Counted from the first letter of the stretch, positions 1 through 8,360 are shown. The stretch is DNA of 64,000 nucleotides from Rhizobium sp. CCGE 510 (GCF_000292525.1 NZ_AEYF01000040.1:1-64000), one strand, 5' to 3'. Translations and numbers: made by a program. Notes: generated by a model from the letters alone, not told the origin.

Positions 1-19
1 CGATTAGCGCTGACAGACT

Positions 20-78
20 CTAAAGCGCATGTCGTTGTCCCCGAACTGCTGCACATTTCCGGGCGACATGCACTAAGT
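20..78. repeat. RIME-like intergenic repeat (partial)
   Basis: This is one arm of the palindromic intergenic repeat that recurs through the window. It has an AGCGCATGTCGTT-type left half and a GGGCGACATGC-type right half around a CTGCACA core. It closely matches the copies near 14.97 kb and 30.91 kb. It lies just downstream of the prenyl synthase stop and may end its transcript, but there is no U-tract. Confidence 0.6.
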
Positions 79-85
79 TGCCGGT

Positions 86-1000
86 TCAGCTCTTCCGGTC
101 GGCGATGAAATGCGCCGCGGCGGTGAGGGTCGAGGCGCGGGCGCCATAAGGGGCAAGCAGCGTCTCGGCATCGCGGACATGCTGGTGGAGCTGTGCCTCG
201 GCCCATTCCATGCCGCGCAGCGCCACAAGCGTTCCCTTGCCGCGGGCTGCATCCTTGCCGGTCGCCTTGCCCATGGTCGCAGTGTCCGATGTCAGGTCGA
301 GGATGTCGTCGGCCAGTTGGAAGGCAAGGCCGATCTTCTCGCCGAAAGCGCGCAGGCGGCGGCGATCTTCCGGCGGGCTTGCCGAGATAAGGGCGCCGGC
401 TTCGCAGGCAAAGCGGATCAGCGCGCCTGTTTTCATTGCCTGCAGGCGGATGATGCCAGCCTCGTCCGGCGCCTGTCTTTCTGCCGCGAGATCGAGCGCC
501 TGACCGCCGGCCATGCCGCCGAGACCGGCTGCGCGGGCAAGAGCCAGCACCAGCGATGCTTTGCTCGTATCGGGAAGCGCGGTTTCCGGCGCGGCGATGA
601 TGTCGAAGGCGTAGGTCAGCAGACTGTCGCCTGCGAGGATCGCCGTCGCTTCATCGAATTTTTTGTGAACCGTCGGTTTGCCGCGGCGAAGATCATCATC
701 GTCCATGGCCGGCAGGTCGTCATGCACGAGCGAATAGCAGTGAACGCATTCGAGGGCGGCGCCGACGCGAAGTGCCGCCTCGGCGGCACCGCCGAGAAGG
801 GCTGCACTTTCGATGACGAGGAATGGGCGCAGCCGCTTGCCACCGTTCAGCACGGCATAATGCATGGCGTCGCGCAGCGTCTCGGGCCTGACGATTTCAT
901 CGGAAAGAGAGCTCGGGGACAGCAATGCGTCGAGCAGCGCCTCGATCTTGCGGGCGTTGTTCTTCAGCCTCGTCTCGAAAGTGTCCCGGTTCGCGTCCAT
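86..1000 (-). CDS. ispA: Polyprenyl (farnesyl/geranylgeranyl) diphosphate synthase
   Basis: The 304-residue protein condenses isopentenyl diphosphate with allylic diphosphates in the cytoplasm to make C15/C20 isoprenoid precursors. Both Asp-rich motifs are visible: DDLPAMDDDD (first, within LVHDDLPAMDDDDLRRGKP) and DDILD (second, in FQLADDILD). The conserved GGKRLRP substrate-binding stretch is present near residue 50. The reading frame is open upstream to 1135, but the family N-terminus begins at MDANRDTFETRL, so the ATG at 1000 is used. It diverges from mtgA. Length fits short-chain trans-prenyltransferases; chain length (C15 or C20) cannot be decided from sequence alone. Confidence 0.9.
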   Translation of the reverse strand: MDANRDTFETRLKNNARKIEALLDALLSPSSLSDEIVRPETLRDAMHYAVLNGGKRLRPFLVIESAALLGGAAEAALRVGAALECVHCYSLVHDDLPAMDDDDLRRGKPTVHKKFDEATAILAGDSLLTYAFDIIAAPETALPDTSKASLVLALARAAGLGGMAGGQALDLAAERQAPDEAGIIRLQAMKTGALIRFACEAGALISASPPEDRRRLRAFGEKIGLAFQLADDILDLTSDTATMGKATGKDAARGKGTLVALRGMEWAEAQLHQHVRDAETLLAPYGARASTLTAAAHFIADRKS

Positions 1001-1170
1001 GGGCGCTGTTTGGCATGAGCGCCCCCGGGCTTGCAACGGAATTGTCGATGGCGCAGCAAGATTCGCCGCGCACTCTGGCATAAGCTCCGTACAGGCGCTA
1101 TGAGAACGACAGGAGCGAAATCGGACTGGGGACATTGGATATAGCGCCGGAGAGAGAGGACAGCGTCGAC

Positions 1171-1872
1171 ATGCCGGCTCGTCGGCAATGGTTCGGAGAC
1201 CGGCGTCTATTGAAACGCATTGTTCTTGCCGTGCTGATCGTGCTGATCCTTCCCTACGCGCTGATCTTTTTCTATCTGCTGCCGTTCATTCACCCGGTCT
1301 CGACGCTGATGCTGCGCGATCTGGTGCTGCTGCGCGGTTACGACAGGCAATGGGTGTCGCTTGATGACATCGCCCCGGTTCTGGTGCAGTCGGTGATGAT
1401 GTCAGAGGACGGGCAATATTGCTTTCACGGCGGCGTCGACTGGGCTGAGATGCGGATGCTGGTCGAGGATACGCTGAAAGGTCAGGCGACGCGCGGCGGC
1501 AGTACCATCCCAATGCAGACGGCGAAGAACCTCTTTCTCTGGAACGGCCGCTCCTTCGTGCGCAAGGCGATGGAGCTTCCGCTCGCTGTCTCCACGGATT
1601 TCGTCCTATCGAAACGCCGACTGATGGAAATCTATCTGAACATCGCCGAATGGGGTCCCGGTATTTACGGAATCGAGGCTGCGGCCCAGCATCATTTCAA
1701 GGTGCCGGCGTCGAAACTGACGCGACGCCAGGCATCGCTGCTTGCCGTTTCGTTGCCGAACCCGATCGACCGCAATGCCGGCAAACCAGGACGAGGCCTT
1801 CGCCGGCTTGCCGGCGTGATCGAGAGGCGCGCGCAGGGCTCGGGCGATTACATCAAGTGCATCTATCGGTGA
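1171..1872 (+). CDS. mtgA: Monofunctional biosynthetic peptidoglycan transglycosylase
   Basis: A glycosyltransferase family 51 enzyme that polymerises lipid II into glycan strands at the periplasmic face of the inner membrane. One N-terminal transmembrane helix (IVLAVLIVLILPYALIFFYLL) is followed by the GT51 domain. The catalytic Glu lies in MMSEDGQYCFHGGVDW, and further conserved blocks are RGGSTIPMQTAKNLF and EIYLNIAEWGPGIYG. There is no transpeptidase domain, which separates it from class A PBPs. A TTG at 1135 would add 12 residues. The ATG at 1171 is preferred because it follows a GAGAGGA ribosome-binding site, although the spacing of about 10 is a little long. Confidence 0.92.
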   Translation: MPARRQWFGDRRLLKRIVLAVLIVLILPYALIFFYLLPFIHPVSTLMLRDLVLLRGYDRQWVSLDDIAPVLVQSVMMSEDGQYCFHGGVDWAEMRMLVEDTLKGQATRGGSTIPMQTAKNLFLWNGRSFVRKAMELPLAVSTDFVLSKRRLMEIYLNIAEWGPGIYGIEAAAQHHFKVPASKLTRRQASLLAVSLPNPIDRNAGKPGRGLRRLAGVIERRAQGSGDYIKCIYR

Positions 1873-1968
1873 GATCGGAACTTGTCGCTGGAGGCGGCAA
1901 GCGTCATCTGACATTCTTGGTTCTGCCATATGGGCGAGTGCAGTCCAACTGGAGCCCCTGAGTCGCCC

Positions 1969-2691
1969 ATGACCATTACGACGCTTTCGCACGAGCTTCT
2001 CCTTTACTCGAAGACGCACAATCCGAACCCGCCCGCCCATCTCGGCAGCCGCTATGGCAAGATCGGCGGCTTTCTGCCGGAAGCCGGCAATACCATCGTC
2101 TGCCATCTCGACAAGGGTTCGCAGACGCAGGCGGCGCTGATCGAGGCACGTCAGACATATCTGGCGATGCCCGAAGCTCCACAGTTCCTGTTCACGCCGA
2201 TCTCCAGCCTTCACATGACGCTGTTCGAAGGCATCATCGAGACTAGGCGTCGGCAGGATTGCTGGCCGGACGATCTCCCTCTCGATACGCCGATCGACGA
2301 CATGACGGAATTGATGGCTGCCAGGCTTGAAGGTTTCCCGATACTCGACCCGTTCAAGGTCGCCATCGTCGAAGCTCGCCCGTCCGGCCTGCTCGTCGAC
2401 GGGGCGACGGAGAACGACCGCAAGGTCATGCGCGCCTGGCGCAACGCGTTTGCCGATCTGCTGGGCTATCGCCAGCCGAACCACGAGGACTACAAGTTCC
2501 ACATGACCTTTGCCTATGCGATCGAACGGCTGGAGGACGAAGCCTTGCCGCGCTGGCAGGCAATGCTCGACGAGGTCGCCGACGATATCCGCCGCAAGGC
2601 CCCTATTCTAGAACTGGCACCGCCGGCATTCTGCGCATTCGAGGACATGAACCATTTCCACGAATTGCTGATTTTCGATTTCGACGCCTGA
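1969..2691 (+). CDS. DUF1868 / 2H phosphoesterase superfamily protein
   Basis: The protein has 240 residues. Two H-x-T motifs, LHMTLF and FHMTFAY about 90 residues apart, mark the two-histidine (2',5' RNA ligase-like) phosphoesterase fold. The opening segment HLGSRYGKIGGFLPEAGNTIVCHLDKGS fits the DUF1868 subgroup. Members are thought to act on cyclic or 2'-5' phosphodiesters; the substrate here is unknown. The ATG at 1969 is preferred over one at 1930 because homology starts there. It is followed 13 bp later by the GST gene, so the two may be cotranscribed. Confidence 0.75.
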   Translation: MTITTLSHELLLYSKTHNPNPPAHLGSRYGKIGGFLPEAGNTIVCHLDKGSQTQAALIEARQTYLAMPEAPQFLFTPISSLHMTLFEGIIETRRRQDCWPDDLPLDTPIDDMTELMAARLEGFPILDPFKVAIVEARPSGLLVDGATENDRKVMRAWRNAFADLLGYRQPNHEDYKFHMTFAYAIERLEDEALPRWQAMLDEVADDIRRKAPILELAPPAFCAFEDMNHFHELLIFDFDA

Positions 2692-2704
2692 ACGGGAGAG
2701 GCCC

Positions 2705-3352
2705 ATGGATAAACCGACGCTCTACATCGCCAACAAGAATTATTCCTCCTGGTCGTTCCGGCCCTGGATGGCGCTGACCGGCGTCGGCATCGATTTCGAG
2801 GAGGTGCTGATCCCTTTCGACGACGCGGGCGGCAACCCGAATATCAAGGCGGTATCTCCGACCGGGCGGGTGCCGCTTCTTCAGCATGGTGCATTGAAGA
2901 TCTGGGAATCGCTGGCGATCATCGAATATGCCGCCGAGCTTTATCCGGGAGCCGGGCTTCTGCCTGCGGATCGCGCCGCGCGGGCGCTCGCCCGTTCGGT
3001 TTCGATGGAAATGCTCTCAAGCTTCCGGGCCCTGCGCGGCGCCTGCCCGATGAATATCCGCCGGCCGAAGGCCAGGATCGCACTGCCGGACGGTGTCGCG
3101 GCCGACATCAGCCGTATCGAGACGATCTGGCGGGATCTGTTGCAGCAATCCGGCGGACCGTTTCTCTTCGGCGCGTTCGGGGCCGCGGATGCGATGTTTG
3201 CACCTGTCGTCAACCGGTTCGAGATCTATGACCTGGTCAGCGGGGGCGACACGCTGGCCTATATGGCGACCATGAAGGCGCATGCGGCCTGGCGGAAATG
3301 GGAAGAAGCAGCACGCGCCGAGCCTTGGATCGTGCCGGGAGATGAAGTCTGA
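2705..3352 (+). CDS. Glutathione S-transferase family protein
   Basis: The 215-residue protein has an N-terminal thioredoxin-like GST domain and an all-helical C-terminal domain. The start, LYIANKNYSSWSFRPWMAL, has the SxW/Ser active-site pattern of zeta-like bacterial GSTs. The glutathione-binding cis-Pro/ES pair is seen in GRVPLLQHGALKIWESLAIIEY. It probably conjugates or isomerises small electrophiles in the cytosol; no specific substrate can be assigned. A GGGAGAGG ribosome-binding site precedes the ATG and the gene closely follows the DUF1868 gene. Confidence 0.82.
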   Translation: MDKPTLYIANKNYSSWSFRPWMALTGVGIDFEEVLIPFDDAGGNPNIKAVSPTGRVPLLQHGALKIWESLAIIEYAAELYPGAGLLPADRAARALARSVSMEMLSSFRALRGACPMNIRRPKARIALPDGVAADISRIETIWRDLLQQSGGPFLFGAFGAADAMFAPVVNRFEIYDLVSGGDTLAYMATMKAHAAWRKWEEAARAEPWIVPGDEV

Positions 3353-3507
3353 ATATGGAATCATCGGCTTCGCAAAAAATACGCATGGGGACTGGTCAAG
3401 GCCACCCCTTGCATGTATAAGCGCGCGAAATTCCGAAATCGCGACATGTCCGTTTCGGCCGCCGGTGTGGCCGTGGGAATGTTTTGCCCGCAAGTGGAGT
3501 AAGAGAA

Positions 3508-3693
3508 ATGGCTGTACCGAAGAGAAAAACAAGCCCGTCCAAGCGCGGTATGCGCCGTTCGGCAGACGCGCTGAAGGCTCCGACCTATGTCGAAGACAAG
3601 AACTCCGGCGAACTGCGCCGCCCGCATCATATCGACCTGAAGACCGGCATGTATCGCGGCCGCCAGGTTCTGACGCCGAAGGAAAGCGCATAA
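3508..3693 (+). CDS. rpmF: 50S ribosomal protein L32
   Basis: This is the 61-residue ribosomal protein L32 of the alphaproteobacterial type. It starts [20 protein letters not shown] and ends [12 protein letters not shown]. It lacks the CxxC zinc ribbon of some other bacterial L32 proteins, as is usual in rhizobia. The ATG at 3508 follows GTAAGAGAAATG with an AGAG ribosome-binding site. It is monocistronic and followed by a rho-independent terminator. Confidence 0.97.
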
Positions 3694-3725
3694 TTTCCGA
3701 TTTGGCTTGTCCGATCGAAAGTTCC

Positions 3726-3750
3726 AAGGCCGGCCTTACGCCGGCCTTTT
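3726..3750 (+). terminator. Rho-independent terminator of rpmF
   Basis: Stem AAGGCCGGC (3726-3734), loop CTTAC, complementary arm GCCGGCCTT (3740-3748), then a short T-run. It lies 32 bp past the rpmF stop. Confidence 0.85.
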
Positions 3751-3836
3751 GCATTCCGGTGATATAATATTTGCAACGACTTGCAGTGTGGCAGCGGTTT
3801 GCGGCAGTATTCTTCCAGCCGCCAAGGAGTTTGCCG

Positions 3837-4244
3837 ATGATAGCCGCAATGCCGCTGATGATTATCCCGTTTATTCTCTACAATCTGGCGATGCTGGGCC
3901 TGATGGGCGATGGCGGCATTCCGGCGCTGCAGCATGATATTATCGTGCTGTCGATGATCTCGGGGGCAATATGGAGCATGGCGCTTGGCGATCTTTTCAT
4001 CGTCGTAGCGCTTGTCGTGCTGTTCTTCGAAATCCTGAAGGCAACCAGGACCGGCCCCGGCAACCTCATCAACCATATGCTGTCGATGCTGGTTTTCATC
4101 GCCTTCCTGGTCGAATTTCTGCTCGTCCGGGACGCCGCAACGCAGGTATTCTTCATTTTGATGACGATCGCTCTGATCGATGTGATCGGCGGCTTTGCCG
4201 TCTCGATCCGGAGCGCCGGGCGGGATGTTTCTATCGGCTTATAG
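3837..4244 (+). CDS. Small four-helix integral membrane protein, unknown function
   Basis: The 135-residue protein is very hydrophobic, with about four transmembrane segments: MPLMIIPFILYNLAMLGLM, an ALGDLFIVVALVVLFFEIL helix, SMLVFIAFLVEFLLV, and FFILMTIALIDVIGGFAVSI. No catalytic motif was recognised. It resembles the conserved hypothetical membrane proteins often found beside phaR in rhizobia. The ATG at 3837 is chosen because AAGGAG sits 7 bases upstream; an upstream start at 3771 would add a non-hydrophobic leader. Its stop overlaps the phaR stop by 6 bp on the other strand. Confidence 0.75.
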   Translation: MIAAMPLMIIPFILYNLAMLGLMGDGGIPALQHDIIVLSMISGAIWSMALGDLFIVVALVVLFFEILKATRTGPGNLINHMLSMLVFIAFLVEFLLVRDAATQVFFILMTIALIDVIGGFAVSIRSAGRDVSIGL

Positions 4245-4811
4245 GTTATCGAGCTTGTTCTGAAGGGCGCGGAGCTGTTCCTTCAATTCATCGATATCCT
4301 TAGCCTCGGCCTTGCGGCTTTCCTTGGCGGGCGGCGTCATGAAGGGCGAGAACATCTGCATGGCCTGCTGAAACAGCTCTGTGTTGCGCCGCACCTGATC
4401 CTCGACCATCTGCATCGGCAGTTGCAGGTTCTTGCCAAGCGGCGTTTCGCCCAAGGCGCGGTTCACCTGCTCGCGCATCTGAGACTGCTGTTCGGCAAAG
4501 GCGCGCATCGAATGTTCGAGAAAGCTCGGCACGACCATCTGCATCTGGTCACCGTAATAGGTGATGAGCTGGCGCAGGAAGGAGATCGGGAGAAGCGTAT
4601 TGCCGGTCTTCGATTCCTGTTCGAAGATGATCTGGGTCAGCACCGAATGGGTGATGTCATCTCCGCTTTTTGCATCCTGGACGGTAAAATCTTCGCCCTT
4701 CTTCACCATCTCCGCCAGGTCTTCCAGCGTGACGTAGGTGCTGGTGCCTGTATTGTATAGCCGGCGATTGGCGTATTTCTTGATTACAATCTGACCCTCA
4801 TGCTTCGCCAT
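4239..4811 (-). CDS. phaR: Polyhydroxyalkanoate synthesis repressor
   Basis: PhaR binds DNA and PHB and represses granule (phasin) genes when no polymer is present. The N-terminal PHB/PHA accumulation regulator DNA-binding domain is seen as IVIKKYANRRLYNTGTSTYVTLEDL (split here: KKYANRRLYNT plus TYVTLEDLAEMV). The central block LTQIIFEQE and LLPISFLRQLITYYG is the PHB-accumulation domain, and a coiled-coil tail ends KEQLRALQNKLDNL. At 190 residues it matches rhizobial PhaR (AniA). It diverges from phaA-phaB, whose products make the polymer precursor. Confidence 0.93.
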   Translation of the reverse strand: MAKHEGQIVIKKYANRRLYNTGTSTYVTLEDLAEMVKKGEDFTVQDAKSGDDITHSVLTQIIFEQESKTGNTLLPISFLRQLITYYGDQMQMVVPSFLEHSMRAFAEQQSQMREQVNRALGETPLGKNLQLPMQMVEDQVRRNTELFQQAMQMFSPFMTPPAKESRKAEAKDIDELKEQLRALQNKLDNL

Positions 4812-5008
4812 ATCAGTCTCCTGGACCCCCGTCTGAATTATGGATATTCCTCCACTTCAGACTGTAAACGCAAAAGAAGGCCGGTGACAATCTCTTTGTG
4901 CGATGCGGCAAACCTTTAACAGAGCAGATGAATCGGGCTTTCCAGGGCTCTGCCGAAAAATAACCGCAGCCGGTCTTCGCGTTTGACTTGCGCTCCAAGC
5001 TTTGCCAG

Positions 5009-5034
5009 TTTCGTCTTATGTAAGTGAGACGAAA
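5009..5034. promoter_or_regulatory. Perfect 8-bp inverted repeat in the phaA leader
   Basis: TTTCGTCT (5009-5016) and AGACGAAA (5027-5034) are separated by 10 bases, ending just upstream of the phaA ribosome-binding site GAGGAG (5038-5043). It could be an operator or an RNA hairpin at the start of the phaA transcript. There is no direct evidence for either. Confidence 0.45.
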
Positions 5035-5050
5035 AACGAGGAGCGTCCCC

Positions 5051-6232
5051 ATGAGCAATTCATCCATCGTCATCGCCAGCGCAGGTCGAACGGCCGTCGG
5101 CTCGTTCAACGGCGCTTTCGCAACGGTCCCCGCACATGAACTCGGCGCGGCCGTCATCAAGGGTGCGCTCGCTCGCGCCGGCGTCGATGCCGGCGAAGTG
5201 GATGAGGTGATCCTCGGCCAGGTGCTCGCTGCCGGCGAGGGCCAGAACCCGGCCCGCCAAGCAGCGATAAAGGCCGGCATCCCGAAGGAAGCGACGGCCT
5301 GGGGCGTCAATCAGCTCTGCGGTTCGGGTCTGCGCGCCGTCGCGCTCGGCATGCAGCAGATCGCTACCGGCGACGCCAAGATCATCGTTGCCGGCGGCCA
5401 GGAATCGATGTCGATGGCGCCGCATGCCATGCATTTGCGCGGCGGCGTCAAGATGGGCGACGCGAAGATGGTCGACACGATGATGAAGGACGGCCTGACC
5501 GACGCCTTCCACGGCTACCTCATGGGCGTTACCGCCGAGAATATCGCGCGACAGTGGCAGCTTTCTCGCGAGGAGCAGGATCAGTTCGCCGTCGCCTCGC
5601 AGAACAAGGCGGAGGCGGCGCAGAAGGCCGGCCGCTTTGCCGACGAGATCATCCCCTACGTCATCCAGACGCGCAAGGGCAACGTGACCGTCGATGCCGA
5701 CGAATATATCCGCCATGGCGCCACGCTGGAGGCGATGGGCAAGCTGCGCCCGGCCTTCGACAAGGAGGGCACGGTTACGGCCGCGAATGCCTCCGGCATC
5801 AACGACGGTGCGGCCGCAGCGGTACTGATGAGCGAAGCGGAAGCCGTCCGGCGCGGCATTCAGCCGCTCGCCCGCATCGTTTCCTGGGCAACGGCGGGCG
5901 TCGATCCTTCAATCATGGGCACCGGCCCGATCCCGGCGTCCCGCAAGGCGCTCGAAAAGGCCGGCTGGTCGGTCGGCGATCTCGATCTCGTCGAGGCCAA
6001 TGAGGCTTTTGCAGCGCAGGCCTGCGCCGTCACCAAGGATCTCGGCTGGGACCCTGCGATCGTCAACGTCAATGGCGGGGCGATTGCGATCGGCCATCCG
6101 ATCGGCGCTTCCGGCGCGCGCGTTCTCAATACGCTGTTGTTCGAAATGAAGCGCCGCGGCGCCAAGAAGGGCCTTGCCACGCTTTGCATCGGCGGCGGCA
6201 TGGGTGTCGCCATGTGCTTCGAAGCACTTTAA
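5051..6232 (+). CDS. phaA: Acetyl-CoA acetyltransferase (beta-ketothiolase)
   Basis: This 393-residue biosynthetic thiolase condenses two acetyl-CoA to acetoacetyl-CoA, the first step of PHB synthesis. The acylated Cys lies in NQLCGSGLRAV. The second active-site Cys is in LCIGGGMGVAMCFE, and the His is in GGAIAIGHPIGASGAR. The NEAFA motif is also intact. The start at ATG 5051 follows GAGGAG with 7-base spacing. phaB follows 70 bp later in the same direction, giving a phaAB operon without phaC in the window. Confidence 0.95.
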   Translation: MSNSSIVIASAGRTAVGSFNGAFATVPAHELGAAVIKGALARAGVDAGEVDEVILGQVLAAGEGQNPARQAAIKAGIPKEATAWGVNQLCGSGLRAVALGMQQIATGDAKIIVAGGQESMSMAPHAMHLRGGVKMGDAKMVDTMMKDGLTDAFHGYLMGVTAENIARQWQLSREEQDQFAVASQNKAEAAQKAGRFADEIIPYVIQTRKGNVTVDADEYIRHGATLEAMGKLRPAFDKEGTVTAANASGINDGAAAAVLMSEAEAVRRGIQPLARIVSWATAGVDPSIMGTGPIPASRKALEKAGWSVGDLDLVEANEAFAAQACAVTKDLGWDPAIVNVNGGAIAIGHPIGASGARVLNTLLFEMKRRGAKKGLATLCIGGGMGVAMCFEAL

Positions 6233-6302
6233 ATAGCATACGATCCGTCATTGATTGAAAATCTCGCCACGAGGCGGGGCGAAAACAAAAGGGGAGCGGA
6301 AC

Positions 6303-7028
6303 ATGAGCAGAGTGGCTGTGGTCACCGGGGGTACGCGCGGCATCGGCGCGGCCATATCCATGGCGTTGAAAAATGCCGGATGCAGGGTTGCTGCCAATTA
6401 TGCCGGCAACGACGAGAAAGCCAAAGCCTTCCACGACGTGACCGGCGTTCCGGTGTTCAAATGGGATGTCTCGGATTACCTCGCCTGCGGCGAAGGGATC
6501 GCCAGGATCGAAAGCGAGATCGGGCCGGTCGAAATCCTCGTCAACAATGCCGGCATTACCCGTGACGCGATGTTCCACAAGATGACGCCGCAGCAGTGGC
6601 ACGAGGTGATCAATACCAACCTCACCGGTCTGTTCAACATGACGCATCAGGTCTGGACCGGCATGCGCGACCGCAGCTTCGGCCGCATCGTCAACATCTC
6701 GTCGATCAACGGCCAGAAAGGCCAGATGGGTCAGGTGAATTATTCGGCAGCCAAGGCGGGCGATCTTGGCTTCACCAAGGCGCTGGCCCAGGAAGGCGCG
6801 ACCAAGAACATCACCGTCAACGCCATTTGCCCCGGTTATATCGGAACGGAAATGGTGCTTGCCGTGCCGGAAAAGGTGCTGAACGAACGTATCATCCCGC
6901 AGATCCCCGTCGGCCGTCTCGGCGAGCCGGAAGAGATCGCGCGCTGCGTCACCTTCCTCGCCTCCGACGATGCCGGTTTCATCACCGGTTCGACGCTGAC
7001 GGCCAATGGCGGGCAGTTCTTCGCCTAA
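6303..7028 (+). CDS. phaB: Acetoacetyl-CoA reductase
   Basis: This short-chain dehydrogenase (241 residues) reduces acetoacetyl-CoA to (R)-3-hydroxybutyryl-CoA with NADPH, the second PHB step. The Rossmann motif TGGTRGIG is near the N-terminus. NNAGITRD follows, and the catalytic triad is Ser in NISSING and Tyr/Lys in YSAAKAG. The C-terminal DAGFITGSTLTANGG is typical of the family. The ATG at 6303 has a strong GGGGAG ribosome-binding site. It is the second gene of the phaAB operon. Confidence 0.95.
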   Translation: MSRVAVVTGGTRGIGAAISMALKNAGCRVAANYAGNDEKAKAFHDVTGVPVFKWDVSDYLACGEGIARIESEIGPVEILVNNAGITRDAMFHKMTPQQWHEVINTNLTGLFNMTHQVWTGMRDRSFGRIVNISSINGQKGQMGQVNYSAAKAGDLGFTKALAQEGATKNITVNAICPGYIGTEMVLAVPEKVLNERIIPQIPVGRLGEPEEIARCVTFLASDDAGFITGSTLTANGGQFFA

Positions 7029-7105
7029 AGTACATCTCGCAAAGCTGCATCGTCGTTTGCGATTACGACATGCCGTAATTTTCCGAGTCGATCAGCGGTG
7101 GATTG

Positions 7106-7141
7106 AAGCAAGAGCGCGTTCGGTTGGATGCGCTCTTGCTT
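7106..7141 (+). terminator. phaAB terminator hairpin
   Basis: A perfect 12-bp stem is formed by AAGCAAGAGCGC (7106-7117) and GCGCTCTTGCTT (7130-7141). The U-tract is poor (TTTATTTC), so it may also act to stabilise the 3' end of the phaAB message. Confidence 0.7.
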
Positions 7142-7242
7142 ATTTCATGCCTCGTATGCCCATCACCGTTTGTGCCTGGTCGACCGGTTTAATTTTCGGC
7201 GACGGATCGTCAACGCCGTGTCCGCGGGTGTGAGCCGCAAAG

Positions 7243-7267
7243 AAAAACGGGCGCCGAAGCGCCCGTT
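7243..7267 (-). terminator. Rho-independent terminator of the glycine-zipper gene
   Basis: Read on the minus strand, the stem AACGGGCGC, loop TTCG and arm GCGCCCGTT are followed by a T-rich tail. It starts 25 bp past the stop of the 7292-7549 gene. Confidence 0.85.
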
Positions 7268-7291
7268 GGGAGTCCGATATGCTTTTGCCGA

Positions 7292-7549
7292 TCAGCGGCA
7301 ACGGGCCTCGTAGCGGCGGCCGTAACGGTCGCGATAGACACAGTAGCCGCGGCGTTCGACCGAGTTGCCGATGAGAGCGCCGGTCAGACCGCCGGCGACG
7401 GCGCCGACCGCGGCACCACCCCAGCTGTTGGTGACGACACCGCCGATGACCGCACCAGTGCCGGCGCCGATCGCGGTACCTTGCTCGGTCGCTGTGCAGG
7501 ATGCCAGAGCGCCAACGAGCGCACCAATAAGAACAATCTTCTTCATCAT
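7292..7549 (-). CDS. Small glycine-zipper lipoprotein
   Basis: The 85-residue protein has a lipoprotein signal peptide (IVLIGALVGALASC, lipobox A-S-C) followed by a glycine-zipper segment, GTAIGAGTGAVIGGVVTNSWGG and GAVAGGLTGALIG, of the 17-kDa antigen/YMGG type. The tail RRGYCVYRDRYGRRYEARC holds Cys and Arg/Tyr repeats. It is likely anchored in the outer membrane facing the periplasm. Function is unknown; members are often stress induced. A GGGGAGTTTCGAC ribosome-binding region precedes the ATG. Confidence 0.82.
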   Translation of the reverse strand: MMKKIVLIGALVGALASCTATEQGTAIGAGTGAVIGGVVTNSWGGAAVGAVAGGLTGALIGNSVERRGYCVYRDRYGRRYEARCR

Positions 7550-7576
7550 GTCGAAACTCCCCAGGTTTGTTGGCCT

Positions 7577-7732
7577 TTAGACGCGGCCCATGAGTACAAG
7601 AATAATGATAATCACGAGAACTAGCCCCAAACCGCCAGAAGGTCCATAGCCCCAGCCACGGCTATAACCCCAATTCGGCAAGGCTCCGATCAAGAGCAGA
7701 ATGAGGATAACAAGAAGTATTGTGCCAAGCAT
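7577..7732 (-). CDS. DUF3309-type small membrane protein
   Basis: A 51-residue protein read directly from the minus strand. It has two hydrophobic helices, MLGTILLVILILLLIGALP and GGLGLVLVIIIILVLMGRV, joined by a Trp/Gly/Tyr-rich loop (NWGYSRGWGYGPSGG). This pattern is that of DUF3309 proteins, common in rhizobia and of unknown function. AAGGAAA stands 6 bases before the ATG. It sits upstream of the glycine-zipper gene in the same direction and may be coexpressed with it. Confidence 0.85.
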   Translation of the reverse strand: MLGTILLVILILLLIGALPNWGYSRGWGYGPSGGLGLVLVIIIILVLMGRV

Positions 7733-7869
7733 GGTGTGTTTCCTTCATTTCATAGGCAATTTGAATGGACGAGAAACACCTATTGGCGATTTTTGTTCCC
7801 GGTTAAGCCAGGAAATGTCACGTGTCCTCACCTCCACCGATCGGAAACTTGCTTGTATGGTTAAAAAGT

Positions 7870-8360
7870 CGTTTAAATACAATATGTTGCGGTGAACAAA
7901 GCAAGAAAGTCTCGATGTCGCCGATTCGTCAGCGATTCGTTCCGTTTTTGATCGGTGCGCCGCCATTGCCATCCCGACTTAACCGCATCTGAATCCGCCT
8001 TCCAAAGATTAACGCCGAGATCACGAGGCGGAACGGCGCACCAGCCACCGATCCGCATCTAGCACGGGGATTGAAATCCGCCCACCAGATGTTGCCGTGA
8101 ACAAAAGGCGAAATCAATACAGTCGGCGATTCGTCGCCCATTCGTTCCGGCTTTGGTCGAGAGGTTAATTTCCCGGCGCCATTTTCGATTGTTCGCCGCG
8201 GAGCGGACTCGTCGTCAACGACAGCGAAAATACAATAGCGGAGGGGGACCAGCGATTCAGCATCTAGTGGGAAAAAGCGATTCAAAATCAATACTTAGCC
8301 GTGAACAAAAGCTGAATCAGCGGGAGTCGGCGATTCGTCGCTGATTCGTTCTTGCGCTGT
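7870..8360. repeat. Degenerate tandem repeat, three units of about 205 bp
   Basis: A core motif occurs three times: GTGAACAAA at 7892, 8097 and 8301 (spacing 205 and 204 bp). Each is followed about 15 bp later by a GTCGGCGATTCGTCGCTGATTCGTT-like block (the consensus splits into GTCGGCGATTCGTC plus GCTGATTCGTT). Weaker similarity (ACCAGC, GCATCTAG, CGCCATT) continues between cores. On the minus strand each core encodes a related peptide, E-R-[IM]-x-D-E-S-[PA]-T, about 6 variable residues, then FVH[GR]N. No gene was accepted in 7733-8525. Confidence 0.75.

Noticed and set aside
110..1018. 302-residue plus-strand open frame opposite the prenyl synthase
   Set aside because: It is a shadow of the minus-strand gene; the product is Cys/Arg/Gly-rich with no domain, and the opposite strand has clear catalytic motifs.
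1606..2502. Long minus-strand frame across mtgA and the DUF1868 gene
   Set aside because: Antisense shadow caused by high GC; it spans two well-supported genes.
7870..8360. CRISPR array
   Set aside because: Three units with 205-bp spacing and degenerate flanks do not fit a CRISPR repeat-spacer layout, and no cas gene is in the window.
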